Shown: positions 16,255 to 25,234 of the stretch, piece by piece | Position numbering within the stretch: the stretch's first letter is position 1 | How the letters are laid out: each line of letters begins with the position of its first letter | Assembly (NCBI GenBank): GCA_003164045.1 | Contig: PLRU01000042.1 | Coordinates: 41,073-84,424 of the forward strand | From: Candidatus Lustribacter telmatis | Lineage (GTDB): Bacteria; Vulcanimicrobiota; Vulcanimicrobiia; Vulcanimicrobiales; Vulcanimicrobiaceae | Direction: 5' to 3' | Length of the DNA stretch: 43,352 nucleotides | Translations under genes and position numbers: made by a program | The notes under the pieces: model-generated | Told to the model about the DNA's origin: nothing | Databases searched by the model: none | What the model saw: only the letters and a program-made list of their open reading frames with translations

Positions 16255-17064
16255 TCAGCGCAGGGCTAGGGGCCGCTCCGGCGCCGCGAGCTGCGAGAGG
16301 ATGCCGGCAAGTTGCGCGTCACGCCCGGTATGCGTGCGCACTTCCGCATCGATGAGGTTGAAGGCGCGCGCGTTGAACGCGCTGACGCGGGCGGCAAACT
16401 CGTCGGCATCGCGCCGCTTGAGCGCCTCAACGATCGCGATGCGATCGGGCTGAAGCACCGCAACGAGATGTTGCCACTCCTCGAACGTGCTCCCCGTCGA
16501 GCGCGCGAGTTCCAGTTGGATGTCCACCAAAAAACCTACGAGGGCTACGAGCAGCGGGTCGTGTGAAGCGCCCGCCAACCCGTTAATGAATTGTTTCACC
16601 GAACGGACGATGCCGTCGATATCGGAAGCGGCAGCGATCGCGGATATGGCGTCTTCGAGGAGCGCGATGTCGATATCGGTGCTCCGGGTGACGGCCAGCC
16701 GTGCGGCGTATCCGTGGAGCGCGCCCAGCAATCCGAGAAGATTTTGCACGCTGACGCCTTGGAGTTCAATGACGGTACCAAGTGCCTTCGCTACGAGCGA
16801 ATCCGCGAGCGCGGAAACGTACGTGCCGCTCCCGTGCCGCATCTCAACGAGACCCAACGCATTCAGGCCCTGGAGGGCTTCCCGAACCGTCGGCCCACTG
16901 ACGCCGTAGCGCTCGGCGAGGTCGCGCTCGGCCGGCAAGCGCGCACCGGACGGGATCGCCCCCGACGCAATCTGCCCGCGCAGATCCTCAGCGATCGCAT
17001 CGGCGATTCGCCGCCGCCCGTTGAACGGCGCAATGCTAGTCTTCGCAGCAATTGAACGGGCCAT
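16255..17064 (-). CDS. GntR-family transcriptional regulator, FadR subfamily (second)
   Basis: Regulator of 269 residues with an N-terminal winged helix-turn-helix (about 20-85; RGQIASGAIPSGARLPAERD, then GVSGPTVREALQGL) and a C-terminal FCD effector domain (about 105-250). It is divergent from the HD-domain gene at 17158 with 93 bases between starts, so it is the natural candidate to control that gene. The intergenic ACCAGGT core at 17111-17117 could be part of its site but does not match the TGGT-N3-ACCA consensus. Ligand unknown. Confidence 0.9.
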   Translation of the reverse strand: MARSIAAKTSIAPFNGRRRIADAIAEDLRGQIASGAIPSGARLPAERDLAERYGVSGPTVREALQGLNALGLVEMRHGSGTYVSALADSLVAKALGTVIELQGVSVQNLLGLLGALHGYAARLAVTRSTDIDIALLEDAISAIAAASDIDGIVRSVKQFINGLAGASHDPLLVALVGFLVDIQLELARSTGSTFEEWQHLVAVLQPDRIAIVEALKRRDADEFAARVSAFNARAFNLIDAEVRTHTGRDAQLAGILSQLAAPERPLALR

Positions 17065-17122
17065 TTGCTCACCGGTATTCGCCGGCGCGACGAAACCACC
17101 CTATGAATGACCAGGTGACTAT

Positions 17123-17158
17123 TTGACTCGTTCACAGCGCCATGCTTTACTTTTCATA
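17123..17158 (+). promoter_or_regulatory. Candidate promoter giving a leaderless transcript of the HD-domain gene
   Basis: TTGACT at 17123-17128 and TTTACT at 17146-17151 are separated by an ideal 17 bases. Transcription about seven bases downstream would begin at or next to the A of the ATG at 17158, so no ribosome-binding leader is possible and none is visible. Confidence 0.55.
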
Positions 17159-17877
17159 TGACTGAGGTACAGCAAGGGCGGCGCCGGCTGATTCTCCCCG
17201 CTCCCGTCGGACGCATTGGAACGTCGCAGCCGAATCCGGAGCCCGAGTTGCTCGCTCAGCTTAGTCCGGACACGGTTATGATGATGGGCGACAATCCGGC
17301 CCTACCGAAGATGCCGCCCAAACCGCGTTTGCTCGACTTCTTTCGCGCGCGGTTCGACGACTTTACGGTAACGCATCTGCTCACGAGCGCTAAGCGGGCA
17401 CTCGATGCCGGACAGGATGAAAAGGTCGTGACCGCCTGTTTGCTTCACGACATTTCGAATGCGTGTTTGGTGCGCAGCGATCACGGCTACTGGAGCGCAC
17501 AGTTGATCGCACCGTACGTTAGCGAAGAGGTCGCCTGGGCCGTAAAATACCATCAGGCCTTGCGCTACTTCGCCGACGATTCCGTCGGATACGCATATCC
17601 CGAGAGCTACCGCGCGTTTTTTGGTGCCGACTATGTGCCGCCGGAATACATTCGTCGCGACGCGGAAGACGCGAAGCGCCATCGCTGGTATATGACTTCA
17701 CGCTCGGTCACGATGTTTGACATCTATTTCTTCGATCGCAGCGAGACCATCGATCCCGAGATCTTCTCCGATATCATCGGGCGCAATTTTAAGGAACCCG
17801 ATGAGGGCCTCGGCTTCGACGGTTCTCCCGTAGCGCATATGTGGCGCACGATGATTTGGCCGAACAACTTTCTCTAG
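17158..17877 (+). CDS. HD-domain protein with PhnZ/MIOX-like metal-ligand spacing
   Basis: A 239-residue cytoplasmic protein with an HD motif, His97-Asp98 in ACLLHDISN. Other likely ligands are His73 (VTHLLT), His109 (SDHGYW), His132 (KYHQAL) and Asp188 (MFDIYF). In PhnZ, a mixed-valence diiron oxygenase that cleaves a C-P bond, the ligands as known to me are H34, H58-D59, H80, H104 and D161: the gaps 24, about 23 and about 57 recur here (73 to 97, 109 to 132, 132 to 188). Only the gap from the HD pair to the third His is shorter. A diiron oxygenase or a phosphohydrolase are both possible. Divergent from a FadR-type regulator. Confidence 0.72.
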   Translation: MTEVQQGRRRLILPAPVGRIGTSQPNPEPELLAQLSPDTVMMMGDNPALPKMPPKPRLLDFFRARFDDFTVTHLLTSAKRALDAGQDEKVVTACLLHDISNACLVRSDHGYWSAQLIAPYVSEEVAWAVKYHQALRYFADDSVGYAYPESYRAFFGADYVPPEYIRRDAEDAKRHRWYMTSRSVTMFDIYFFDRSETIDPEIFSDIIGRNFKEPDEGLGFDGSPVAHMWRTMIWPNNFL

Positions 17878-17906
17878 ACTGAAGCGTCGCAAATACGCCT
17901 CCTCCG

Positions 17907-18656
17907 TTAATGCTCCGCAAGCAGCGCGAGAGCCGCTCCAAAGAGGAACACCGCGAAGAGCACCTTGAGCGTTCGCTCCGGAAGCCTCGTTGCGAGGTCG
18001 ACGCCGTAGGTCACGGCCGACGCTCCGCCAACTGCCAGGGCGGCGCCGGTCAACCAGTCCACGTCTCCCGCCGCACCGTAGGTCGCAAGGCCGACGATCG
18101 TGCCGGGTGCGACGAGAGCAAGTCCCATCGATTGCGCAGCCGCCTGAGAGAGGCCGAAGAACGCCGTCATCGCGGGGACGGCGAACGTCGCACCGCCGAC
18201 GCTGAAAAAGCCGGACAGCGTTCCGCCGATCGCGCCGACGATCGACGAGAGGTACCATGGTGCGTGGGCACTCGACTCGGAGCTTGTTCCGAAGGACTTC
18301 CATAACACGTACATCGCGATTGCGATCGTGAAGGTCGCGAATGCGATCCGCAGCGGCGCGCTCGGCAAGCCGGTCGCTACGCGCGCGCCGGCATACGTGA
18401 ATGGAATCGCGCTGACGGCGAGCGTCAATGCGTAGCGCACGTTGAGGCTGCGTCTCTGGTAATACCGCCGCAAGCCGATTACCACGTTGGGCACTACCAT
18501 CACTAGCGCGGTACCCTGTGCCGTCTGTTGAGACAGGCCGAACGCGAGCCCCAGAATCGGAATGGCGACGATGCCGCCGCCTATACCGAACAAGCCGCCG
18601 AGGAAACCGAAAACCGCGCCGAGACCGACGTCCAAGAGGAGATGCAGAAGCATCAT
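17907..18656 (-). CDS. TauE/SafE (TSUP) family membrane protein
   Basis: Membrane protein of 249 residues with about eight hydrophobic segments and the two inverted glycine-rich repeats of the TSUP family (FGFLGGLFGIGGGIVAIP near 16-33 and SGFFSVGGATFAVPAM in the second half). Members export sulfite, sulfoacetate or other organic anions. A second member is at 23035-23790. It converges on the HD-domain gene (29-base gap) and is divergent from the molybdenum hydroxylase operon, 113 bases away, suggesting related control. Substrate not assignable. Confidence 0.88.
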   Translation of the reverse strand: MMLLHLLLDVGLGAVFGFLGGLFGIGGGIVAIPILGLAFGLSQQTAQGTALVMVVPNVVIGLRRYYQRRSLNVRYALTLAVSAIPFTYAGARVATGLPSAPLRIAFATFTIAIAMYVLWKSFGTSSESSAHAPWYLSSIVGAIGGTLSGFFSVGGATFAVPAMTAFFGLSQAAAQSMGLALVAPGTIVGLATYGAAGDVDWLTGAALAVGGASAVTYGVDLATRLPERTLKVLFAVFLFGAALALLAEH

Positions 18657-18769
18657 CGCCTAAGAGTCCCGCCCAGGCCCTTTCATGTCAAGAGACGATC
18701 GAGCTCGAGAAGCGACCCACCGAAAAATCGTTATACTTGCCGTCCCGGCGGTTGCGCTAACATCGCAGT

Positions 18770-19315
18770 ATGGGAGCCTCCGCTTCGCTCGCAATTCCGC
18801 CTAGCACGGCAACCGTATCTTTCGAGATCAACGGCAAGCAACGCCAACTTGTGCTCGACACGCGGACGACACTGCTCGACGCGCTACGTGAACACTTGCA
18901 GCTGACCGGAACCAAGAAGGGCTGCGATCACGGCCAGTGTGGCGCGTGCACGGTGCTGGTAAACGGCGTGCGGATCAATTCTTGCCTCACGCTTGCCGTG
19001 ATGCACGAAGAAGACAAAATAACGACCATCGAGGGGCTGGGCACGCCCGACGCCCTGCATCCGATGCAGGCGGCCTTCATCAAGCACGACGGCTTTCAGT
19101 GCGGATACTGCACGCCCGGCCAGATTTGTTCGGCTGTTGCGGTGCTGGGCGAGATCAGATCGGACATTCCCAGTCACGTCACGGCCGACATCACGGCCAG
19201 ACCGCAGGCAACCGATGCCGAACTGCGAGAGCGCACGAGCGGCAACATTTGCCGCTGCGGGGCCTATTCGAATATTCTCGAGGCGATCAAGGAAGTCGCC
19301 GGAGAGCACGCATGA
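18770..19315 (+). CDS. Xanthine dehydrogenase family [2Fe-2S] subunit (PaoA/CoxS-like)
   Basis: Iron-sulfur subunit of a molybdenum hydroxylase, 181 residues. The N-terminal plant-type cluster uses Cys52, Cys57, Cys60 and Cys72 ([10 protein letters not shown]). The second cluster uses Cys111, Cys114, Cys161 and Cys163 (CGYCTPG and CRCGAY). It carries electrons from the Mo site to FAD. E. coli PaoA has a Tat signal; here the N-terminus has no twin arginine, so the complex is probably cytoplasmic. First gene of a three-gene operon; the stop overlaps the next start (ATGA). Confidence 0.93.
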   Translation: MGASASLAIPPSTATVSFEINGKQRQLVLDTRTTLLDALREHLQLTGTKKGCDHGQCGACTVLVNGVRINSCLTLAVMHEEDKITTIEGLGTPDALHPMQAAFIKHDGFQCGYCTPGQICSAVAVLGEIRSDIPSHVTADITARPQATDAELRERTSGNICRCGAYSNILEAIKEVAGEHA

Positions 19316-20268
19316 AGCCGTTCACCTTCGAACGCGCGACAACGCCGTCCGCGGCCGCGGCGGCCGCCGCGCGCGTCCCCGACGCCAAGTTCATCGCCGG
19401 CGGCACGAACCTGCTCGATCTCATGAAGCTGCAGATCGAAGCGCCGGCGCACATCATCGATCTTACCAAACTCGATCTCGATCGCATCGAGGATACGAGC
19501 GATGGCGGCTTGCGGATCGGGGCATTGGTCACGAACACGAACGTGGCCGCGCACGGCCGCGTGCGGCGGGAGTACGGCGTATTGTCGCGCGCGGTGGTAG
19601 CCGGCGCGAGCGGACAGTTGCGGAACAAAGCGACGACTGCGGGGAACCTGCTGCAACGCACGCGCTGCCCGTATTTCTACGATACCAATCAGCCGTGCAA
19701 TAAGCGCCGGCCCGGCTCGGGCTGCGCTGCGATTGGCGGCGTCAGCCGGCAACTGGCCGTGATCGGCAGCAGCGACGTATGCATCGCGACGAACCCGAGC
19801 GATATGGCCGTCGCTATGCGCGTGCTCGATGCGACGGTGGAGACGGTGAGACCGGACGGCTCGACGCGGGCCATTCCGATAGCCGACTTCCACCGTCTGC
19901 CGGGTTCCACGCCGCACATCGAGACGGCGCTGACGCCGGGTGAACTAATCACCTCGGTGACGCTACCAAAACCCATCGGCGGGACGCATATCTATCGCAA
20001 GGTGCGCGATCGCGCCTCGTATGCTTTCGCGCTCGTCTCGGTTGCGGCGATCATTCAGCCGGACGGAACCGGCCGTGTCGCGGCCGGTGGCATCGCACCG
20101 AAGCCGTGGCGCGTTGCAGCCGCGGACGCAGAAATGCCGCGCGGCTCAAAGGACGTCACAACGCAGTTACTCGCCGGCGCAAAACCGACACCGGACAATG
20201 CGTTCAAACTGCGACTCGTCGAGCGCACGCTCGCCGCGGTTATGGCAGATGCAAAGGCTTCCGCATGA
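19312..20268 (+). CDS. Molybdenum hydroxylase FAD subunit (PaoB/YagS-like) with extra [4Fe-4S] motif
   Basis: FAD-binding subunit of 318 residues from the CO-dehydrogenase/xanthine-dehydrogenase family. The FAD pyrophosphate loop is [12 protein letters not shown] near 27-38, and TTAGNLLQR near 108-116 is the second FAD motif. Cys119, Cys129 and Cys138 (RCPYFYD, PCNKR, SGCAA), with another Cys at 157, match the inserted loop that carries an additional [4Fe-4S] cluster in E. coli PaoB. Start and stop both overlap the neighbours by four bases, so all three subunits are translationally coupled. Confidence 0.93.
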   Translation: MKPFTFERATTPSAAAAAAARVPDAKFIAGGTNLLDLMKLQIEAPAHIIDLTKLDLDRIEDTSDGGLRIGALVTNTNVAAHGRVRREYGVLSRAVVAGASGQLRNKATTAGNLLQRTRCPYFYDTNQPCNKRRPGSGCAAIGGVSRQLAVIGSSDVCIATNPSDMAVAMRVLDATVETVRPDGSTRAIPIADFHRLPGSTPHIETALTPGELITSVTLPKPIGGTHIYRKVRDRASYAFALVSVAAIIQPDGTGRVAAGGIAPKPWRVAAADAEMPRGSKDVTTQLLAGAKPTPDNAFKLRLVERTLAAVMADAKASA

Positions 20269-22472
20269 AATTCGACACACCGGCGATGGTCAATCCAATC
20301 GACGAGTTGCGAGTTGTAGGAAAGCCCACCGATCGGATTGATGGTAAGTTCAAGACCACGGGGACCGCGCCGTACGCCTACGAACGGCACGACGTCGTCG
20401 CGAATCAAGCCTACGGCTTCATCGTGGGCTCGGCGATCGCGAAAGGCCGGATTGCGTCGATGGATCTCGCTGAGGCCAAGGCATCCCCGGGCGTCGTCGC
20501 AATCGTTACGGCTCTAGATATGCCGAGGCTCGGCCGAGGGCGCATGAATTACGCCTATCTGTTCGGCGGAGCGGAAATTCAGCATTACCACCAGGCAATC
20601 GCGATCGTCGTGGCCGAGACGTTCGAGCAGGCTCGTGCCGCAGCGCACCTGATTCGCGTCGATTATATCCAGAGCACTGGGCGATTCGATCTCGCAGCGC
20701 AAGCCCGGAATGCACCGCTCGTGGACAACACCGCGGAACATGTGCCGGCGCTCGAGCGTGTCGGCGACTTCGAGAGCGCGTTCGCAGCCGCACCGGTCAA
20801 GCTCGATGAAGCCTACACGACCCCGGACCAAAGCCACGCCATGATGGAGCCGCATGCTTCGATCGCCTCTTGGGAAGGCGACCATCTCACGCTTTGGACG
20901 TCGAACCAGATGATCAACTGGGGCAAGGAAGACATTGCCAAGACGCTTGGCATTCCCCCGGAGAAGGTGCGCCTCGAGTCACCGTACATTGGAGGCGGCT
21001 TCGGTGCAAAACTGTTCGTGAGATGCGACGCTGCGCTAGCCGCGCTCGCTGCCAAGGCGGCCGGCAGGCCGGTGAAAGTAGCCCTTACCCGCCCCTTCAT
21101 CATGAACAACACCACGCATCGCGCGGCGAGTATCCAGCGCGTTCGCATCGGCGCCGGCGTAGACGGCAAGATCACCGCGATCGCTCACGAGAGCACGTCC
21201 GGCAACGTGCCCGAAGGCTTTCCCGAAGGGGCCGTGGCGCAGACGCGTTTGCTGTATGCCGGTGCGAACCGCCTCACGGAAATGCGGCTTGCAACGCTGG
21301 ATCTGCCGGAGGGTAACGCGATGCGCGCTCCGGGTGACGCGACGGGCCACTTGGCGCTCGAAATCGCGATGGACGAGATGGCCGAGAAACTCGGTCTCGA
21401 CCCGGTTGTATTTCGAATGCTCAACGATACGCAAGTCGATCCCGCCAAACCGGAGCGTCGCTTCTCGTACCGGGACCTGAACGGCTGCTTGCGCCTCGGC
21501 GCAGAGAAGTTCGGTTGGAGTGCACGTAACCCGAAGCCGGGCCAAGTGCGAGCCGGCCGGTGGCTCGTCGGCATGGGCGTCGCTGCCGGAATTCGCAATA
21601 ATCTTCTGCTCAAATCCGGGGCGCACGTCGGCATCGACAGACATGGCGTCGTCACGGTTACGACCGACATGACGGATATTGGTACCGGAACCTATACGAT
21701 CATCGCGCAGACCGCTGCGGAAACGATGGGTGTGGACCTGGACCGGGTTGTCGTGCGACTCGGCGACTCGGATTCACCCGTTTCGGCCGGTTCCGGCGGA
21801 CAATTTGGCGCCAATAACTCTACCGCCGGCGTGTATGCTGCCTGCATGAAATTACGCGACGTCATCGCGCAGAAACTTGGATTCGACGCGGAGGACGCGG
21901 AATTCGCGGGCGGCATCGTGCGCGCGCACGGCCGAAGCGTGCCGCTCGCGGCCGCGGCCGGGGAGACGGGTCTTTCAGCCGAGGATAGCATCGAATACGG
22001 AGATCTCGACGAGCGCTTTCAACAGTCGACATTTGCGGCCCACTTCGTCGAGGCCGGCGTCGACGCCGCGACCGGCGAGATTCGCGTTCGGCGCATGCTG
22101 GCGGTTTGTTCCGCGGGGCGTATCCTCAATCCGAAGACGGCCCGCAGTCAGCTCATCGGCGCGATGACGATGGGCGTCGGCGCGGCGCTGATGGAAGAGT
22201 TGGCGGTCGACAAGCAGCGAGGCTTCTTTGTGAACCACGACCTCGCAGGTTACGAAGTCCCGGTACATGCGGACATCCCGCACCAAGACGTAATCTTTCT
22301 CGATGAGGTCGACCCGATCTCTTCGCCGATGAAGGCGAAGGGCGTGGGCGAGCTCGGGTTGTGCGGGGTAGGTGCGGCGATCGCAAATGCGGTCTACAAC
22401 GCCACCGGCATACGCGTGCGCGACTATCCGATCACGTTGGACAAATTCATCGAGCACCTCCCGGATCTCTAA
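20265..22472 (+). CDS. Molybdenum hydroxylase catalytic subunit (PaoC/YagR-like aldehyde dehydrogenase)
   Basis: Large molybdopterin subunit of 735 residues. Typical elements are a GTAPYAYE segment near 33-40, GGGFGAK near 244-250, and the catalytic Glu696 in KGVGELG, which falls close to the position reported for E. coli PaoC. It oxidises aldehydes or heterocycles using water-derived oxygen. PaoABC oxidises aromatic aldehydes, but substrate identity cannot be read here. The start overlaps the FAD-subunit stop. A XdhC/PaoD-type maturation chaperone, often the next gene, is absent from the window. Confidence 0.93.
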   Translation: MKFDTPAMVNPIDELRVVGKPTDRIDGKFKTTGTAPYAYERHDVVANQAYGFIVGSAIAKGRIASMDLAEAKASPGVVAIVTALDMPRLGRGRMNYAYLFGGAEIQHYHQAIAIVVAETFEQARAAAHLIRVDYIQSTGRFDLAAQARNAPLVDNTAEHVPALERVGDFESAFAAAPVKLDEAYTTPDQSHAMMEPHASIASWEGDHLTLWTSNQMINWGKEDIAKTLGIPPEKVRLESPYIGGGFGAKLFVRCDAALAALAAKAAGRPVKVALTRPFIMNNTTHRAASIQRVRIGAGVDGKITAIAHESTSGNVPEGFPEGAVAQTRLLYAGANRLTEMRLATLDLPEGNAMRAPGDATGHLALEIAMDEMAEKLGLDPVVFRMLNDTQVDPAKPERRFSYRDLNGCLRLGAEKFGWSARNPKPGQVRAGRWLVGMGVAAGIRNNLLLKSGAHVGIDRHGVVTVTTDMTDIGTGTYTIIAQTAAETMGVDLDRVVVRLGDSDSPVSAGSGGQFGANNSTAGVYAACMKLRDVIAQKLGFDAEDAEFAGGIVRAHGRSVPLAAAAGETGLSAEDSIEYGDLDERFQQSTFAAHFVEAGVDAATGEIRVRRMLAVCSAGRILNPKTARSQLIGAMTMGVGAALMEELAVDKQRGFFVNHDLAGYEVPVHADIPHQDVIFLDEVDPISSPMKAKGVGELGLCGVGAAIANAVYNATGIRVRDYPITLDKFIEHLPDL

Positions 22473-22490
22473 CGCCCCGCTTGCGGCGCG
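22472..22490 (+). terminator. Possible hairpin after the molybdenum hydroxylase operon
   Basis: Just past the stop codon, CGCCCCG and CGGCGCG pair with one mismatch around a CTTG loop. No T-run follows, so rho-independent termination is uncertain; it may only mark an mRNA end. Confidence 0.25.
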
Positions 22491-22514
22491 CCTCATTGGA
22501 AATGCGAAAAATCC

Positions 22515-22557
22515 GCTGTCTACATACTGCCGTGGTTCGTGATATTGAATAGACAGC
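22515..22557. repeat. Inverted repeat GCTGTCTA / TAGACAGC upstream of the repeat protein
   Basis: Perfect eight-base arms at 22515-22522 and 22550-22557 are separated by 27 bases, in the leader or promoter of the secreted repeat protein. Two half-sites of a looping or dimeric regulator, or a long stem in the mRNA, would both fit. Confidence 0.35.
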
Positions 22558-22575
22558 TACATCGCCATTCTACTA

Positions 22576-22585
22576 AAGGAGCTGA
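22576..22585 (+). promoter_or_regulatory. Ribosome-binding site that fixes a TTG start
   Basis: AAGGAGCTGA lies seven bases before the TTG at 22593 and is the best Shine-Dalgarno in this region. It places the start at the TTG, which opens exactly on the signal peptide, instead of an in-frame ATG at 22539 that would lie upstream of this site. Confidence 0.7.
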
Positions 22586-22592
22586 GACTACA

Positions 22593-23000
22593 TTGAAACA
22601 CTATCTGAGCGTAAGTGCGGCGATTGCCGCTCTCGCAATCACTACCGCAACCGGCCTGGCGCAAACGTCCTCCACGGTCCCGAACAGCAACGTGCCCGGC
22701 TCGCCCGGATACTCCGGCTCGGCCCCGACGCATACGACCAAAATGAAGGGCATTACCAAGAAGCAAGACATGGCGCTGAATCACATCAGCCCTAGCTCCC
22801 GCAAGCCGAACGCCGCAGTGCCGGGCTCGCCGAACTACAGCGGTTCGTCGAAGCCGGCTGGAGTCGCCGGTTCGGGCGGCACCGGCCCAACGCTGAACAC
22901 CCTGACAATGAAGAGAAAAACCACGACCCACAATGTTCCGAACGGATCGGTTCCGGGATCCGACTCTTACTCGGGCTCCGCGCCGAAGCCGGGCAACTAA
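22593..23000 (+). CDS. Secreted low-complexity protein with VPGS-x-x-YSGS repeats
   Basis: About 135 residues from a TTG start. A signal peptide (about 1-24, ending near GLAQ) is followed by a Ser/Gly/Pro/Thr/Lys-rich mature part. Three repeat units are visible: VPGSPGYSGSAP, VPGSPNYSGSSKP and VPGSDSYSGSAP, each separated by basic linkers. No Cys, no catalytic motif, no recognised family. The composition suggests an unfolded extracellular or wall-associated protein. It follows the molybdenum hydroxylase operon by 120 bases but has its own leader, so it is probably independent. Confidence 0.72.
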   Translation: MKHYLSVSAAIAALAITTATGLAQTSSTVPNSNVPGSPGYSGSAPTHTTKMKGITKKQDMALNHISPSSRKPNAAVPGSPNYSGSSKPAGVAGSGGTGPTLNTLTMKRKTTTHNVPNGSVPGSDSYSGSAPKPGN

Positions 23001-23034
23001 CGCAGCGGACGCGGTGCGGCGGTCGACTACGGTT

Positions 23035-23790
23035 CTAGTGCTGACGGAGAAAGAACCCGATCGTCGTGGCCGTACCGAGGGCCACGATGACGACCCGCAT
23101 CGCGCGCGGCGGCACTTGCCGCACGACGCGCGCGCCGTAGTAGCCGCCCAGGATGGCGGCGGCACACATAACGACCGCGATATTCCACTCGATCACCCCG
23201 GCGATCACGAACGGGATCACCGGCACACCATTGTTTATGAAGGCGAGTACGGACTTGAGCGCATTCATGCGCCGCAGATCGGTCATGCCGGCGAGCGCGA
23301 AGTACGCAAGCATGACGAGACCCTGCCCGCCGCCGAAGTATCCGCCGTAGACGGCGATCGCGAACAGCGGAACGGCGCTCGACCAGCGCACGTCGTCGAC
23401 GTCGCCCGTGCGCCGCATGATCTTCAGTAGCCATGGACTGATGGCAAACATGAGGGTCGAGAACAGCAGCAGCCACGGAATGATCGCGTTGAAGGCATGC
23501 TGCGGGGTGTGCAGGAGCAGCACCGCACCAGCGATACCGCCCACGGCCGACACCAGCATCGCGAGCGCGAACCGTGCCGTCGGCCGACGCATGTCCTCGC
23601 GGAACCCCGGAATGCTGCCGGCCTGACCGATCCACATCGCGGTCGTGTTGGTCGCATTGGCCGGCACCGGCGGGACACCCAAAAAGACGAGCGTCGGAAA
23701 CGAGATGAAGCTACCACCGCCGGCTGCCGAGTTCATCGCACCGGCGACGGCACTCGCGGCAGCGACCGCCGCGAGCCCGGCCGTATTCAT
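23035..23790 (-). CDS. TauE/SafE (TSUP) family membrane protein (second)
   Basis: Membrane protein of 251 residues with about eight hydrophobic segments and the TSUP repeat motifs (AGAMNSAAGGGSFISFPTL near 16-34; YGGYFGGGQGLVML in the second half). It belongs to the branch with an N-x-x-A-G-G-G-S-F motif, distinct from the member at 17907-18656. Anion export is the family role. The ATG overlaps the stop of the upstream DMT transporter gene, so it is the last gene of a minus-strand operon that starts with the AraC regulator at 25700. Confidence 0.9.
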   Translation of the reverse strand: MNTAGLAAVAAASAVAGAMNSAAGGGSFISFPTLVFLGVPPVPANATNTTAMWIGQAGSIPGFREDMRRPTARFALAMLVSAVGGIAGAVLLLHTPQHAFNAIIPWLLLFSTLMFAISPWLLKIMRRTGDVDDVRWSSAVPLFAIAVYGGYFGGGQGLVMLAYFALAGMTDLRRMNALKSVLAFINNGVPVIPFVIAGVIEWNIAVVMCAAAILGGYYGARVVRQVPPRAMRVVIVALGTATTIGFFLRQH

Positions 23791-24710
23791 TGGCGGCTAA
23801 CAGCTCCTTTTCGGAAGAGACCGAGCAACCGTTCGCGACTCGAAAGCGCCTGCAGCGGGCTCGCCATGAGTGCGAGCGCGCCAACGATGCAGGCCATACC
23901 GGCCCACTCCAGACCACTGGGGCGTTCGCCGACCTGCCACCACGCCGCGGCGACGCCGATGATGGGGATGCTAAGGCCGCCGGCACCTGCGATCGTGACC
24001 GATAAGGATTTCATGGCATAGGCAAAGAGCACGAATGCGAGTCCGGTCGCGAGGACGCCGTTGTATGCGACGGCGAGCACCGACTGCGTCGTCAGCACGA
24101 GCGGACCTGCGTGAAAGGCAATTGCGATTGCTACCAGCGGGAGGCTGCCGAAAAGCACTTGCCACGCGGTGAAGGACAGCGGATCGAACCCGGAGCTGCG
24201 CTGGAGATGTTTGGTGACCACGACCGCCGCGGCCCAGCATACTGCGCTGCACACGGCTGCCAGGTCACTGAGCCAGCTCGTGCCGTGGCGCGGATCGATC
24301 ATCAAGACGAGTCCGAGCACGCCTAATGCGATCGCACTCCAGCGCACGCCGATTCGCTCGCCGAGGATCGGCAACGCAAACAACGGGATCCACAGCGACA
24401 TGCTGTTGACGAGGACGGCCGTCTTTCCCGGGGGAGCAGAGACGACGGCCCAGGTCGCCAACCCCACCATCGCAGTCGTTTGCAGCAATCCGGCGATAAT
24501 CGTGTGCCGAATCTCCGGCGGCCGCAGCGGGCGACGCATCACGATCAAAACGGCGAACAACGTTGCGGCGCCGAGCACCGCCCGTGAAGCTGCGAACACA
24601 AAGGCGGGAACTTCGGCGACGCCGACCTTCATCACGACCCAATTGTATCCGAGGATGAACGCAAAAGCGGCGAGCGCCAGAACGGGACCGGCCTTTGACA
24701 TTGTACGCAT
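23787..24710 (-). CDS. DMT superfamily transporter (EamA domains)
   Basis: Membrane protein of 307 residues with two EamA repeats and about ten hydrophobic segments. The first repeat includes FILGYNWVVMKVG and the second WAAAVVVTKHL. Members export amino acids or other small metabolites. It overlaps the TSUP gene downstream by four bases and follows the DUF3237-like gene by 71 bases on the same strand. Substrate not assignable. Confidence 0.9.
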   Translation of the reverse strand: MRTMSKAGPVLALAAFAFILGYNWVVMKVGVAEVPAFVFAASRAVLGAATLFAVLIVMRRPLRPPEIRHTIIAGLLQTTAMVGLATWAVVSAPPGKTAVLVNSMSLWIPLFALPILGERIGVRWSAIALGVLGLVLMIDPRHGTSWLSDLAAVCSAVCWAAAVVVTKHLQRSSGFDPLSFTAWQVLFGSLPLVAIAIAFHAGPLVLTTQSVLAVAYNGVLATGLAFVLFAYAMKSLSVTIAGAGGLSIPIIGVAAAWWQVGERPSGLEWAGMACIVGALALMASPLQALSSRERLLGLFRKGAVSRQ

Positions 24711-24781
24711 GCTCGATTCATATCATGAACCGCGGCCCATGTCGGCTGCCGATTTTTCGCGTCTTTACGGCCGTCGCCGAC

Positions 24782-25234
24782 CTACGGCATCGACAGGAGT
24801 ACGACGTCCAGCTTGCCCGCATCGCCGTCAAAGGTGCCGACCGCGATCAGCGGCTGGCGGTTCCAGGGGCGCCATTCCCGATGCGTCGATGCCGTCTGCA
24901 CCGTCAGCTTGCACGGTATTTTTCCTGGTAATTTTCCGTCAAGCAATTCGTCGTATGCGTCTTCCGGCGCTTGGCTGGTCCCCGTATAGGAGAACATGAT
25001 ATCGCCGGCCTCGTGGGCGACAACGAATTGACCGTGATGCGTCAGCTTCCCATCGGCGTACATCAATGCAAAATCAGTTCCCGCGATCAAACGAGTCTCG
25101 AGTTCCAGCCCCCCGAGCGTTCCGCCGGTAATCCGAAACGGCACGTAGAGCGCGTCACCGGCCGGTCCGATCGTTGTGGTCAGCGGTTCAATCGCAATGG
25201 TAATCCGACAAATCGGCTCACAGAGATAGTCCAA
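24782..25234 (-). CDS. DUF3237-like small beta-barrel protein
   Basis: About 150 residues. The segment FRITGGTLGGLELETRLIAG, then FALMYADGKLTHHGQFVV and EAGDIMFSYTG, resembles the beta-rich DUF3237 family, whose function is unknown. The start is uncertain. I prefer a TTG at 25234 that overlaps the 3' end of the AraC gene; an ATG at 25303 in the same frame would overlap the AraC helix-turn-helix coding region much more. Codon use and lack of signal peptide suggest a cytoplasmic protein coupled to the AraC gene. Confidence 0.65.
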   Translation of the reverse strand: MDYLCEPICRITIAIEPLTTTIGPAGDALYVPFRITGGTLGGLELETRLIAGTDFALMYADGKLTHHGQFVVAHEAGDIMFSYTGTSQAPEDAYDELLDGKLPGKIPCKLTVQTASTHREWRPWNRQPLIAVGTFDGDAGKLDVVLLSMP

